Assembly: GCF_004777465.1 (NCBI RefSeq)
Contig: NZ_CP038462.1
Coordinates: 992,001-1,056,000, forward strand
DNA: 64,000 nt
Origin: Nocardioides daphniae
GTDB taxonomy: Bacteria > Actinomycetota > Actinomycetes > Propionibacteriales > Nocardioidaceae
Direction of reading: 5' to 3'
Translations under genes and position numbers: made by a program
Notes under the pieces: model-generated
What the model saw: the letters and a program-made list of their open reading frames with translations, nothing else
What the model was told of the DNA's origin: nothing
The model's database searches: none
In this document: piece by piece, positions 48,374 through 58,994 of the stretch
Position numbering within the stretch: the stretch's first letter is position 1
Layout of the letters: each line of letters begins with the position of its first letter

Positions 48374-49000
48374 GTGTCGACCGAGGGGGCACGGATCTTC
48401 CTCGCGTCACGCAACGCGAAGAAGATCGCCGAGATGGAGCGGATCCTGGCCGAGCACGTCCCTGACGTGCAGGTGCTGGGCCTCGACGACGTCGACGACT
48501 ACGACGAGCCCGCCGAGGACGAGGCGACCTTCGAGGGCAACGCCCTGCTGAAGGCGCGCGCCGGCGCCGCGGCGACCGGGCTGCCGTCGATCGCCGACGA
48601 CTCCGGTCTCTGCGTCGACGCGCTCAACGGCATGCCCGGCGTGCTCTCGGCGCGCTGGGCCGGTCGGATGAAGAGCGACACCGCCAACAACGAGCTGCTG
48701 CTCGACCAGCTCCACGACGTGCCCGACGCCCGCCGGGGCGCGCACTTCCGCTGCGCCGTGGCCTGGGTGATGCCCGACGGCACCGAGCGCGTCGTCGAGG
48801 GTCGCATGCCGGGCCGGGTCATCCGCGAGATGCGCGGCTCGGGCGGCTTCGGCTACGACGTGCTCTTCGTGCCCGACGAGTACGCGACCTCGGGGCTGAC
48901 CTCGGCCGAGATCCTGCCCCAGGAGAAGGACCGGATCTCGCACCGCGGCCGCGCCCTGCGCGAGATCGCGCCGCTCGTCGCCGCCGACCTGGCCCAGTAG
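48374..49000 (+). CDS. rdgB: XTP/dITP pyrophosphatase, RdgB/HAM1 family
   Basis: 208 residues. Removes non-canonical purine NTPs. IFLASRNAKKIAEM, ATFEGNALLKARA, IADDSGLCVDALNGMPGVLSARWAG and FGYDVLFVPDE are the family motifs. GTG 48374 lies one base after the rph stop. Confidence 0.96.
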   Translation: MSTEGARIFLASRNAKKIAEMERILAEHVPDVQVLGLDDVDDYDEPAEDEATFEGNALLKARAGAAATGLPSIADDSGLCVDALNGMPGVLSARWAGRMKSDTANNELLLDQLHDVPDARRGAHFRCAVAWVMPDGTERVVEGRMPGRVIREMRGSGGFGYDVLFVPDEYATSGLTSAEILPQEKDRISHRGRALREIAPLVAADLAQ

Positions 49001-49039
49001 GGAGCCTCCGGGCTTGACGGCCGGCTGCCGGGGTGCGAC

Positions 49040-49924
49040 TCAGACCCCGGCAGTCGCCGTTGCCTGCGGCTGCGTCGACTCGCGACGCGAGACGAAGCGA
49101 CCCCAGGCGGCGGCGAAGATGAACATGATGATCGAGTAGACGGCCGCCGGCACCGAGATCTCGGTGTTGTCGAGCACCTCGACGGCGACGAAGATCGCGA
49201 GCGTCGAGTTGTGCACGCCGATCTCCATCGACGACGAGATCGCCTGCGGCCCGGGCACCCCGAGCGACTTCGGGACGAAGTAGCCCACGGCCAGGCTGGC
49301 CGCGCAGAAGAGCGCGGCGGCGAGGCCGATCTGGGCCAGGTAGTCGCCGATGTTCGCGCGCTCGGCCAGGATCACGCCGAGGATCAGCACCACCAGGATG
49401 AGTGCCGAGGCGATGCGCACCGGCTTGTCCATCCGCTCGGCGAAGCCGGGCTTGCGCGCCTTGACCAGCATGCCGATGCCCACCGGGACGAGGATCAGGG
49501 CGAAGACGTTGAGGATCTCGCCCAGCGGCATGTGCACGTCGTCCTGGCGGCCGTACCAGCTGATGGCGAAGCCGGTGATCAGCGGCAGGGTCACGATCGC
49601 GATCAGGGAGTTGACCGCGGTCAGGGTGATGTTGAGGGCGACGTCGCCGCGGTAGAGGTGGCTGAAGAGCGCTGCGGTGGTGCCGCCGGGTGAGGCCGCC
49701 AGCAGCATCAGTCCGATGCCGAGCAGCGCGGGCAGGTCGAGCGCCACGACGAGCCCGAAGCAGAGGGCGGGGAGCAGCACCAGCTGGCAGGCCAGCGCGA
49801 TCACGGCGGCCCGCGGCTGCTTGCCGACCCGCTTGAAGTCGTTCACGGTGAGGTCGAGCCCGAGCCCGAACATGATGATGCCGAGGGCGATGGGCAGACC
49901 GATGGTCGTGAGCGCTGAGTCCAT
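49040..49924 (-). CDS. bile acid:sodium symporter (BASS) family transporter
   Basis: 294 residues with nine or ten membrane helices. FGLGLDLTVNDFKRVGKQPRAAVIALACQLVLLPALCF and LLAASPGGTTAALFSHLYRGDVALNITLTAVNSLIAI (crossing region) are typical. Imports anionic organic compounds with sodium. ATG 49924; convergent with rdgB. Confidence 0.9.
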   Translation of the reverse strand: MDSALTTIGLPIALGIIMFGLGLDLTVNDFKRVGKQPRAAVIALACQLVLLPALCFGLVVALDLPALLGIGLMLLAASPGGTTAALFSHLYRGDVALNITLTAVNSLIAIVTLPLITGFAISWYGRQDDVHMPLGEILNVFALILVPVGIGMLVKARKPGFAERMDKPVRIASALILVVLILGVILAERANIGDYLAQIGLAAALFCAASLAVGYFVPKSLGVPGPQAISSSMEIGVHNSTLAIFVAVEVLDNTEISVPAAVYSIIMFIFAAAWGRFVSRRESTQPQATATAGV

Positions 49925-50038
49925 GGCGACGCACCCTAGGGTGACGTGGGTCACTTCGGGAAGGGGCGGCCACCCCTCGGACATGCCGGACGGCGGCGTG
50001 TGCGACAGTGTCGGCCCGCGCGGGGACCGACGTCCCGG

Positions 50039-50120
50039 TGCCGAAGGGGGGACTCGAACCCCCACGCCCTGGAGCACAGGAACCTAAATCCTGCGTGTCT
50101 GCCAATTCCACCACTCCGGC
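50039..50120 (-). tRNA. tRNA-Leu (anticodon TAG)
   Basis: Acceptor GCCGGAG pairs with CTTCGGC; anticodon loop TTTAGGT flanked by CAGGA/TCCTG gives TAG, decoding CUA. A long variable arm (CTGTGCTCCAGGGCGT region) marks class II Leu. T-loop TTCGAGT present. CCA is not fully encoded. Confidence 0.93.
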
Positions 50121-50139
50121 CTGAGGAGAAAGTCTAGGT

Positions 50140-51078
50140 ATGCCAGCCACTCAGTCCCGCACAGGGATGTCGATCGAGTTCCGTGGCCTCACCAAGTCGT
50201 TCGGGGGAGTGCAGGCTGTCCAGGACCTCAGCTTCGACGTGGCTCCTGGCCGCGTCACCGGCTTCCTCGGCCCCAATGGCTCGGGCAAGACCACGACACT
50301 GCGCATGCTGCTCGGCCTCGTCACGCCCGACGCCGGCACCGCGCTCGTCGGGGGACGTGCGTACGCCGACCACCCGCACCCGGGCCGCGTGGTCGGCGCC
50401 TCGCTCGAGGCGAGCTTCCACCCCGGCCGCACGGCGCGCGCCCACCTGCGTACGTTGTCGCCCCACGTCGGGGTCGGTGACGCCCGCGTCGACGAGGTGC
50501 TCGCCCAGGTCGGGCTGAGCGCCGCGGCCGAGCGCAAGGTCGGTGGCTTCAGCCTCGGCATGCGCCAGCGCCTGGCGCTGGCCACCACGCTGCTGGCCGA
50601 CCCCGGCGTGCTGGTGCTCGACGAGCCGGCCAACGGCCTCGACCCCGCCGGCATCATCTGGCTGCGCGATCTGCTCCGCTTCCTGGCGAGCGAGGGACGC
50701 ACCGTCCTGGTCTCCTCCCACGTGCTGGCCGAGGTGCAGGCCACCGTCGACGACGTCGTCGTCATCGCCGAGGGCCGGCTCGTCCACGCCTCCAGCCTGG
50801 CGGAGATGGTCCACCTGGCCGACTCGCACGTGCGCCTGGCCGGCCCCGACCTCGCCGCCCTGGCCAGTGCAGCCCAGCAGCACGGCTGGAGCGTCGACCG
50901 CCACGGCGACCACCTCCGCGTACGCGGTGCCCGCGCCGCCGAGGTCGGCTCCGCCGCGTTCGCCGCCGGTCAGGTCGTCCACGAGCTCACCGACGTGGGC
51001 GCGAACCTCGAGGAGACCTTCCTGGAGCTGGTCGCCCGCGGGGCAGCCGGCACGGCCGGTGCGGAGGTGGCGGCATGA
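50140..51078 (+). CDS. ABC transporter ATPase (paralogue of 45833 gene)
   Basis: 312 residues. Walker A GPNGSGKTT, signature FSLGMRQRLALA, Walker B VLVLDEPANGLDP, switch VSSHVL. It shares RVTGFLGPNG and DEPANGLDPAGI with the ATPase at 45833. ATG 50140 or, with a more typical N-terminus (MSIEFRGLTKSFGG), ATG 50167. The stop overlaps the permease start. Confidence 0.9.
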   Translation: MPATQSRTGMSIEFRGLTKSFGGVQAVQDLSFDVAPGRVTGFLGPNGSGKTTTLRMLLGLVTPDAGTALVGGRAYADHPHPGRVVGASLEASFHPGRTARAHLRTLSPHVGVGDARVDEVLAQVGLSAAAERKVGGFSLGMRQRLALATTLLADPGVLVLDEPANGLDPAGIIWLRDLLRFLASEGRTVLVSSHVLAEVQATVDDVVVIAEGRLVHASSLAEMVHLADSHVRLAGPDLAALASAAQQHGWSVDRHGDHLRVRGARAAEVGSAAFAAGQVVHELTDVGANLEETFLELVARGAAGTAGAEVAA

Positions 51079-51887
51079 GTGCCTGGAAGGCGTCGCTGAC
51101 CTCGGAGCTGCGCAAGTCGACCTCGACCTCGCTGTGGTGGATCCTCGCCGGGGGTGCGTTCCTCTACCTCGGCTTCATGGGTGCGCTGATGGGCTTCGCC
51201 GCGTCGGTGCCCGTCGAGGAGGGCGGCCTTGGCGGCGACGCGATGGACCCGGTCGCGCTGGTGAAGTCCGTCTACTCGCTCCCGGCGGCCATGGGCTACG
51301 TCTTCCCGCTGGTCCTCGGGGCGCTGGCGATCACCGGCGAGATCCGCCACCGCACCCTGACCTCCAGCCTGGTGGCCGACCCCAGCCGCACGCGCCTGCT
51401 GGTCAGTAAGGTGGTCGTGCAGGGTGGCTTCGGCGCCCTGATCGGCGCCTGCAGCGTCGTCGGCGTCGCGCTGGGGGCCGTGCTTGCGTTCGCCGCCACC
51501 GGCACCGACCCGCTCCTCGGCTCCGCCGAGGTGTGGCAGACGTTCGGGCTGACCGTGCTGGCACTCTGGCTGTGGGGCATGGTCGGTGTCGGCTTCGGCG
51601 CGCTGGTCACCAACCAGGTCGCCTCGATCGTGATGATCCTGGCGTTCACCCAGCTCATCGAGCCGATCCTGCGACTCGCCCTGGCTGCGGGCGGTGACGT
51701 CACCTCGGCGATCTCGCTCTACCTCCCGGGCGCAGCCGCCGAGGCGCTGGTCGGTGCCAGCATCTACACCGCCATCGGCGCTGCCGACCTGCTGCCGCAG
51801 TGGGCCGGCGGACTGGTGCTGCTGGCCTACGCAGCGCTCTTCGCCCTGCTCGGGCGGGTCACGACGCTGCGCCGCGACCTGACCTGA
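51075..51887 (+). CDS. ABC-2-type transporter permease
   Basis: 270 residues, six hydrophobic segments. MGYVFPLVLGALAITGEIRHRTLTSSLVADPSRTRLLVSK is the conserved elbow region; AVLAFAATG, ALWLWGMVGVGFGALVTNQVASIVMILAF follow. Functions with the overlapping ATPase gene. Substrate unknown. Confidence 0.88.
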   Translation: MSAWKASLTSELRKSTSTSLWWILAGGAFLYLGFMGALMGFAASVPVEEGGLGGDAMDPVALVKSVYSLPAAMGYVFPLVLGALAITGEIRHRTLTSSLVADPSRTRLLVSKVVVQGGFGALIGACSVVGVALGAVLAFAATGTDPLLGSAEVWQTFGLTVLALWLWGMVGVGFGALVTNQVASIVMILAFTQLIEPILRLALAAGGDVTSAISLYLPGAAAEALVGASIYTAIGAADLLPQWAGGLVLLAYAALFALLGRVTTLRRDLT

Positions 51888-51913
51888 CCTGCGTACGCCC
51901 GGGGCACGGGCCG

Positions 51914-52382
51914 TCAGTCGAGCGCGAGGTCCCGACGCAGCTTGGCGACGTGGCCGGTGGCCTTGACGTTGTACTGCGCGACCTCGACCTTGCCCTCGGG
52001 GTCGACGACCACGGTCGAGCGGATCACGCCCTCGACGACCTTGCCGTAGCTTCTTCTCGCCGAAGGCGCCGTAGGCGGTCAGCGTCTCCTTCGTCGGGTC
52101 GGAGAGCAGGGTGATGGTGAGGCCGTCGCGCTCACGGAACTTGGCGAGCTTCTCGGGCTTGTCGGGGGAGATGCCGACGACCTCGTAGCCGGCGGCCTTG
52201 AGGGAGTCGAGCGAGTCGGTGAAGTCGCAGGCCTGCTTCGTGCAGCCCGGTGTCATGGCGGCCGGGTAGAAGTAGACGATGACGCGGCGGCCCGCGAAGT
52301 CGGACAGCGAGACCTGCTCGCCGGTGTCCGAGGTGAGGGTGAAGGCGGGGGCGGTGTCGCCGGCGGCGAGGCGGTTGCTCAC
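51914..52382 (-). CDS. bcp: peroxiredoxin Bcp/PrxQ (frame disrupted)
   Basis: About 156 residues, thiol peroxidase. AGDTAPAFTLTSDTGEQVSLSDFAGRRVIVYFYPAAMTPGCTKQACDF has peroxidatic and resolving Cys five residues apart. The C-terminal part (YGKVVEGVIRSTVVVDPEGKVEVAQYNVKATGHVAKLRRDL) is in another frame; the break is at about 52046-52050 after GEKK, where two bases seem missing or one extra. GTG 52382 has AGGAG upstream. Confidence 0.88.
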
Positions 52383-52516
52383 GGAGGTCTCCTGGGGTCG
52401 CAGGGGCGGCGGCCGGTCCGGCCGGGCACGAGGGGAGGCTACCGCTCCGGTGGAGGGCGTGCTCGCCCCTGCTGCCTGCCCTGTCGCCGCCACCGACCGG
52501 TTGGTAACCTGCCGGG

Positions 52517-52768
52517 GTGACCAATGACGTTGCCGCCCTTGAGCGGGAGATCGAGCAGACTCGCGAGCGCCTGGCCGACACCTTGGACCAGCTTCTCTAC
52601 CGGGCCCACCCGAAGACCATCGTCAGCCGAGAGGTCACCACGCTCAAGTCGCACTTCGTCGACCTGGACACCGGTGCCCCGCGCACCGACAACATCCTCA
52701 AGGCCGCCGCGGGCGTGGCGGGGTTCGTCGTGCTCTTCGCGGTGATCCGCAAGATCGCTCGTGACTGA
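52517..52768 (+). CDS. DUF3618 membrane protein
   Basis: 83 residues. N-terminal heptad-like helix ALEREIEQTRERLADTLDQLLYRAHPKTIV is the DUF3618 motif; one C-terminal membrane helix (AAAGVAGFVVLFAVIRKIA). Function unknown. GTG 52517; its stop overlaps the GTG of the GroES-like gene (GTGA). Confidence 0.9.
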   Translation: MTNDVAALEREIEQTRERLADTLDQLLYRAHPKTIVSREVTTLKSHFVDLDTGAPRTDNILKAAAGVAGFVVLFAVIRKIARD

Positions 52769-53108
52769 CCCTTCCCTCGCCTCCGGGGGCTTCAAGGCCC
52801 CGATCAAGATGTTGCACGACCGACTCCTCGTCCAGGCGGACGAGGAGGCAGGTGAGCGTCGTTCGTCCGGCGGGATCGTGATCCCGGCGACGGCTGCGCT
52901 CGGCGCCCGGCGCCTCAGCTGGTCGAAGGTCGTCGCCGTCGGCCCGCAGGCGCGCGCCGTCCAGGTGGGCGACCGCGTCCTCTTCGACGCCGAGGACAAG
53001 GCCGAGGTCGAGGTGCACGGCGAGGTGTACGTCGTCATGCGCGAGCGTGACGTGCACGCGGTGGCCTCCGAGCGCCTCGAGGGCGGCTCGACCGGCCTCT
53101 ACCTCTGA
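52761..53108 (+). CDS. GroES-like (Cpn10-fold) co-chaperone family protein
   Basis: 115 residues. IKMLHDRLLVQADEEAGERRSSGGIVIPATA resembles the GroES opening, and GDRVLFDAEDKAEVEVHGEVYVVMRERDVHA the closing strands. The canonical mobile loop (GGIVLPDSA-type) is shortened to SGGIVIPATAALGARRL. No groEL is adjacent. It may be a divergent co-chaperone. GTG 52761 overlaps the DUF3618 gene by 8 bp. Confidence 0.85.
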   Translation: MTDPSLASGGFKAPIKMLHDRLLVQADEEAGERRSSGGIVIPATAALGARRLSWSKVVAVGPQARAVQVGDRVLFDAEDKAEVEVHGEVYVVMRERDVHAVASERLEGGSTGLYL

Positions 53109-53153
53109 GGCGCCCTGGCCGGTCCCTGCCGAGCCGATCCCTGCCGAGCCGGT

Positions 53154-54798
53154 TCAGGTGGGCAGGTAGACGCGGAACGTCGTCCCGACGTTGACCCGTG
53201 AGGCGACCTCGACCTGGCCGCCGTGGCTCTCCACGATGGAGCGCACGATCGACAGGCCCAGGCCGGTGCCCTGGATGTGCTTCTCCTGGGAGACGGAGGA
53301 GCGGAAGAACTGCGAGAAGAGCCGGTCCAGGTCTTCCTCGGGGATGCCGTAGCCGGTGTCGGAGACCTCGATGATCGCCCAGGTCCCCTCCTGAGTGAGG
53401 CGGACCGCGACCCGACCCAGCGGCGGCGTGAACTTCACGGCGTTGGACATCAGGTTGACCAGGACCCGTTCGAGCTTCTCCGCCTCGCCGGTCACCGTGA
53501 CCGGGTAGGGCGGGAGGTCCATCTCCAGGCTGACCTCGGCCGAGCGCAGGCGCGGCAGGATGGCCTGCTCGCCGGCCCGCACCACCGCGACCAGGTCGAC
53601 GGGGTTCTGGGCGATCTCCATCTTCTCGGCCCGGAGCCGGGAGAGGTCGAGGAGGTCGTCGATCAGGGAGAGGAGGCGTCGACCGTTGTCGCCGATGCGC
53701 ACGGTGGCCTCGCTCTGGTCGGGGGAGAGGCGCCCGAAGTCACCGTCCTCGAGCATCTCGGTGTAGCCGATGATGTTGGTGATCGGCGTGCGCAGCTCGT
53801 GGCTGACCGTCGAGACGAAGGCGTCCTTGACCCGGTCGACCTCGCGCATCTCCTCCAGCGCGCTGCGCTCGGCCTCGAGCGCCTCGAAGACGGTGTTGAG
53901 CTTCCGCTCCGCGACCTGGTCGGCCTTGGCCAACGCCTCGCGACGGCTCTCGGCGCGGGCGCGGGCGCTGCTGATGTTGAGCGCGACGACCGCCACCGAG
54001 CAGGTGATCAGGAAGATCTGCACGTAGACCATCTGCAGGTCGTCCGGGAGGTTGCGGTCGTGCGTGGCGCCGACGTACGGGCCCTTGCCCATGGCGGTGA
54101 AGTGGGTGATGACCAGGCGCACCACGATGAGCTGGAGCAGCGTCTCCAGCAGCGACAGGCGCAGGCCGGCCCACATCAGCAGCACCAGGACGACGTACGG
54201 GAACTCGGTCGTGAACGAGGTCGCGAAGATCGTCAGCGTCGCGGTCACCAGCAGCGTCCACTGGGCCGCACGCTCCGGCCAGGTGGCCAACGAGGGGGCG
54301 TCGCGCCCGCGCATGGCCAGGGGCAGCCAGAGGATCAGGGAGGCCGTCATGTCGACGAAGGAGCCGGCGATGAGGGCGGCGACCTCGTCGACCCCGCTCA
54401 GGGCACCCACCAGTCCGATGGGCACCGCGACGATGAGGCCGCCGAGGTTGGCCGCGACGACGACGCGGAGCAGGTCGAACTCCGTCCGCATGCGCAGCTC
54501 GCCCTGCGACTCGCGCAGCACCCGCAGGGCGGCCAGCGCGGCAGCCACGCCGGAGAGGCCGAAGGTCAGCGCGAGGGGGAGGGACGCCGAACTGCCACAG
54601 GCTCACCGAGGTCGCCACGACGGCGACGGCGGCCAGGGCGAGGCGAGCCGTCCCCTGGACCATCAGCAGGGCCACGGCGACCAGTCCCAACGGGTACAGG
54701 CCCATGCCGGCACCCCCCGGGGCCGCGGAAGCGTCCGCGAACGCTCCCAGCAGGGTGCAGGCGAACAGCAGCAGCAGGCCCTTTCCTGCTCGGGACAT
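53154..54798 (-). CDS. membrane sensor histidine kinase (frameshifted in the membrane region)
   Basis: About 548 residues. An N-terminal polytopic region (about eight hydrophobic segments, MASE1-like), then a coiled coil, HisKA with VSHELRTPITNIIGYTEMLEDG (phospho-His) and HATPase with NAVKFTPPLGRV, SDTGYGIPEED and GTGLGLSIVRSI. The break is at about 54585-54600: SLWQFG must join SLPLALTFGLSG, needing one base. ATG 54798. No response regulator is adjacent. Architecture parallels the kinase at 60691. Confidence 0.88.
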
Positions 54799-54968
54799 CC
54801 AGGTCCTCCCCACGTGAGATGTCGCTGCGCCATTGTCACAGGGTTGACCTCGCCACGCCCGAGGAATGGACGAGTTGCTCGTCCGTGCCCGTGGGACAGG
54901 ACGCGCGCGAGAACGTCTTGACCCTGTTACAAGCCGTTAACCGGCACCCGCGTCTAACAAGCAGTTGG

Positions 54969-54985
54969 TGAAACATCAATGAAAC
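54969..54985. promoter_or_regulatory. TGAAAC direct repeat, 11-bp spacing
   Basis: TGAAAC-N5-TGAAAC lies in the 276-bp gap between the divergent kinase and secreted hydrolase genes, about 90 bp upstream of the latter. One-turn spacing is typical of regulator direct repeats (for instance PHO-box-type sites). No regulator can be named. Confidence 0.3.
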
Positions 54986-55074
54986 GGACGGTTCGTAGCG
55001 TCTGACCCCCACCTGCGGCTCCCCCCCCAGCCGTCCTTGACCGGCGGCACCGCAGGTGGAGAAGGAGGACCCCC

Positions 55075-58000
55075 GTGATCACCCGTGCCCGAGGCAGGCT
55101 CGCGTTCTCGCTGAGTACTGCCGCGCTCCTGGCCGTCCCCCTGTTGGCGGCCCTGCCCGCCGCCAACGCCGCCCCCAGCGGCGACGGCTGGTCCGTCACC
55201 GCCGCGCCCGGCGGCTACCAGGTCACCGTCGACCTGGACAAGCCCCTGCCGATGCGCTCCGACGCCCCCACACTGGTCGTGGACGGGACCACCCTCGGTC
55301 TCGCCACCGAGTCCGAGGACGGCTCCAGCCTGAGCGTCTTCACCACCGATCCCTCGGTGCTGGAGGCCGACGAGGTCGAGGCGGGCTGGGCCAGCCAGTC
55401 CTTCGACGCCACGTCCCCCGACAGCACCGTGGTCGAGGTGCCTGACGCCGCCAGCATCAAGGCGCTCGGCGTCGACCCCGACGAGCACGGTTCCTTCGCG
55501 TGGACCGAGTCGATCTACAAGTTCGGCGACGAGGCCATCGACCTGGCCAACATCGCGGCGTCCGCGGCGAGCTCGAGGGCAAGGTCTACCTGCCCAGGAC
55601 CGGCGGCGCCCGCCCCGTGGTGATGCTGCTGCACGGGCGTCACACGTCCTGCTACGGCACGGGCCCGACGCACAACAACCGCTGGCCCTGCGCCACCGCG
55701 CCCGACAACGAGCTGCGGATGTCCATCCCCAGCTACGCGGGCTACGACAACCTGGCCCAAGCCCTGGCCAGCCACGGCTACGCCGTCGTCTCGGTCTCGG
55801 CCAACGCCATCAACTCCAACGACAACCAGCTCGCCGCCGACCGCGGTGCGGTCGCCCGCGGCCAGCTGATGCTCGACACCCTCGAGATGCTGCGCAAGGC
55901 CAACGCCGGCGAGGCCGTCTCCTTCACCGACACATGGACCGGTGACACGCTCGACCTCGACGCCGCGCTCACCGAGGGGGCACGGTCGTACGAGCTGCGC
56001 CGCGAGGGCTTCATCACCGGTGCGCCGGACCTCGACGCCGTGCGTGCCGCCGACTTCGAGGGCCGCTTCGACTTCTCCAACATCGGCATGATGGGCCACT
56101 CGCGTGGTGGTGAGGGCGTCACCGCCGCCGCCACCCTCAACCAGAGCCTCGACAAGCCGTGGGAGATCACCTCGATCCTGCCGCTCGCCCCGGTCGACTT
56201 CGGTCGCATGACCGTGCCGAACGTGCCGATGAACGTGGTGCTGCCCTACTGCGACGGCGACGTCTCCAACCAGCAGGGCCAGCACATGCTGGACGACTCC
56301 CGCTACGCGTTCGGTGACGACGTGCTCCGCTCCGCCACCTGGATGATGGGCACGAACCACAACTTCTACAACACCGCGTGGACGCCGGGCCTGTACCGCT
56401 ACAGCGTCTCCGACGACTGGAGCAACTCCGCCGCGCGTCGTACCGACCCGACCTGTGGCACCGACCCATCGGTCGCCTCGACCTCGATCCGGATCAGCGC
56501 CGCCGACCAGTACGCCCTCGGCAGCGACTACATGACCGCGTGGTTCCGCCTCACCATGGGCGGCGAGAAGACCTTCCTCCCGATGTTCGACGGCACCGGC
56601 GTGCTCCCGCAGAGCGCGAAGGGCGCGGACGTCCGCACCGTCGCCACCGCTCCCTCGTCGGCGCGCAGCACGGTCGCCTCGTTCGAGAACGCCAGCACCC
56701 GGGTGACCCAGACCGCTCAGGCCAGCACCACCGTCTGCGCGAGCCTCGGCGGACGTACGGCCGGCACCGAGCTGCCCGCCTGCGCCACCACCCTGGCCAG
56801 CTCGCAGGTCCCGCACTGGACCCCCGCCACCAACGGCGGCAACGTCCCGGCCACCCCGGTGACCCGGATGACCTGGACCACCCAGGCCGGCGAGGTCCGG
56901 GTGGGCGTGGCCAAGGGCCAGCGTGACGCCTCGGCGTTCGACCGCCTCTCCGTCAAGATGGCCGCTGACGAGACCGTCGCCACCGCGACCGACCTGACGC
57001 TGAGCGTCATCGACGGCGAGGGGGAGCGGTACGACGCCCTCGTCAGCGAGCTCAACCCCTTCGCTCTGACCCGCCTGCCGGCCTCCTCGTCGTCGGCCGG
57101 GATCAACACCCTCAAGAAGGTCGTGCTCCAGCAGGTCAACGTGGAGGTCGCCGACCTGGCTGCCGCCGGTCTCGACGTCTCCGACCTGCGCGAGGTCCGC
57201 TTCAAGGCCGTGGACGCCGAGCCGGGCGCCGCCTACCTCTCCGACCTGGCCCTCGAGTCCTCGTCGGTCGGCACCGCCGACTCGAAGCCCATGCCGGTCA
57301 TCGGCGTGTACGCCCCGAACGTCGAGGAGGGCAACGCTCCCGACTCCTACGAGCTCGCCGTCCACCTCGACGCCCCCGCGCCGAGCGCCGTCGTCGGCGA
57401 CGTCTCGGTCCTGGGCTCCACGACCGGGCGGGCGGGCATCGCCACCCAGAAGGTCACCTTCGCCCCCGGCGAGACCTGCAAGGTCGTGAGCGTCGCCCTG
57501 CAGGGTGACCGTGCGGCCAGCGCCACCGCCACCACCCAGGTGACCTACAGCGTCATCAACACCCGCAACGCGGTGATGGGCGTCGAGGCCATCGGCTTCA
57601 CCCAGGTCCGTGAGGACGACGGAGTCACCGGCTCCGCCGTCGAGGTCGCACCGTTCGGCAAGGCGGGCGACCCGTGCGCCGAGCTCGAGGCCGTCCGTGC
57701 CGGTGGCGTCCTCGACGTCGCCGACGAGGTCGCCCCGGGTGCCGACCTGACCGTGGGTCTGGCCGGCAACCGTGCCGGTGAGGCCGTCACCGTCACCGTC
57801 GACGGGTTCGAGCCCACCACCGTCGTCGCCGACGGCACGGGCGTGGCGAGCGCCACCGTCGCGGTCCCGGCCGACGCCGAGCGTGGCGAGGTCGCCGTGA
57901 GCGCCGTCGCTGCGGGCACCCGACGCACCGCCGAGGCGGTCGTCAACGTCCGTGACGCCAGCACCACCACGCTGGCGGTCAACCCCACGACCCCGAAGCT

Positions 58001-58526
58001 GGGGCAGAAGGTGACGCTCACCGCCACCGTCGCCGGTGGTGACACCGCCGGCACCGTCGAGTTCCTCGACGGCAAGAAGTCGCTCGGCACGGCTGCTGTG
58101 GCCTCCGGCCAGGCGACCCTGACGGTCAAGGGCTTCAAGGCCGGCGCCCACTCGCTGGTCGCGAAGTTCGGCGGCAGCGCGGTCACCTCGGCGTCGCAGT
58201 CCATCCCGGTCGAGTTCGTCCTGGGCAAGGGCGTCACCGCCACCAAGGTCGCCGGCCCGAAGAAGGTCGGCAAGGGCAAGAAGTACGTCATCCGCGTGGC
58301 CGTCACCGGCGCCGCAGGTGAGGAGAAGCTCACCGGCAAGGTCAAGGTCGTCGTGAAGGGCGCCAAGAAGGCGACCCGCACGGTCACCGTCAAGGCCAAC
58401 GGCACCGCGACGCTCACCTTCGTGGCGCCGAACCGCAAGGGCAAGCTCCGCATCGTCGCCACCTACGTCGGTGCCGGCAGCTACAAGGCGAGCACCTCCA
58501 CGGTGAAGGTGGTGAACGTCCGCTGA
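55075..58526 (+). CDS. large secreted alpha/beta hydrolase with C-terminal Ig-like domains (frameshifted)
   Basis: About 1150 residues. Signal peptide (residues about 1-32, ending ANA), a 130-residue beta region, an alpha/beta-hydrolase with PVVMLLHGRHTSC and nucleophile GHSRGGEG near residue 345, then beta-sandwich regions and a C-terminal Big_3-type Ig repeat (TTTLAVNPTTPKLGQKVTLTATV, GTVEFLDGKKSLGTA) plus a basic beta tail. The break is at about 55568-55572: DLANIAA to VRGELEGKVYLP, one base missing. GTG 55075 has GGAGGA. An extracellular esterase or lipase role is inferred. Confidence 0.83.
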
Positions 58527-58574
58527 CCGGGGCTGACACACTCCTGGGCTGACGCACACCAGGGCTGACACAGC

Positions 58575-58609
58575 AGAAGGGCGGGAGGTCGATGACCTCC
58601 CGCCCTTCT
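58575..58609. terminator. strong hairpin terminator
   Basis: A 16-bp stem (AGAAGGGCGGGAGGTC and its complement) with a GAT loop lies between the secreted hydrolase (+) and the end of a leftward tRNA-Lys gene, so it may serve both. Confidence 0.85.
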
Positions 58610-58615
58610 CGTCCG

Positions 58616-58688
<73 letters not shown>

Positions 58689-58791
58689 CCGTGCCCCCGC
58701 GTGCGAGGGTGCGTCCAGCGTAGCCAGTGGGACCTCGCCAGCCAAGGGAGTTCGGGCCTGGGGGCAGGAGGCGGGCCGGCCGGGCAACGCA

Positions 58792-58823
58792 GAAGGCCCC
58801 GACCGGAACCGGTCGGGGCCTTC
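58792..58823. terminator. hairpin terminator of tRNA-Lys copy 2
   Basis: A 15-bp stem (GAAGGCCCCGACCGG and its complement) with a two-base loop, immediately downstream of the leftward tRNA gene. Confidence 0.8.
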
Positions 58824-58828
58824 GTCTG

Positions 58829-58901
<73 letters not shown>

Positions 58902-58994
58902 CCGCTGCATCGGGTCTCCCCTCGCAACGAGAAGAACAGTAGCACCGGGGTCAGGGGCCGCCAAAATCGGGGGCCCGCGACTCGGGTGCGGTCC

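Noticed and set aside
55515..58571. A 1018-codon open frame antisense to the secreted hydrolase
   Set aside because: High-GC codon bias leaves antisense frames open; it has no domain, a low-complexity Val/Gly/Arg composition and no start signal.
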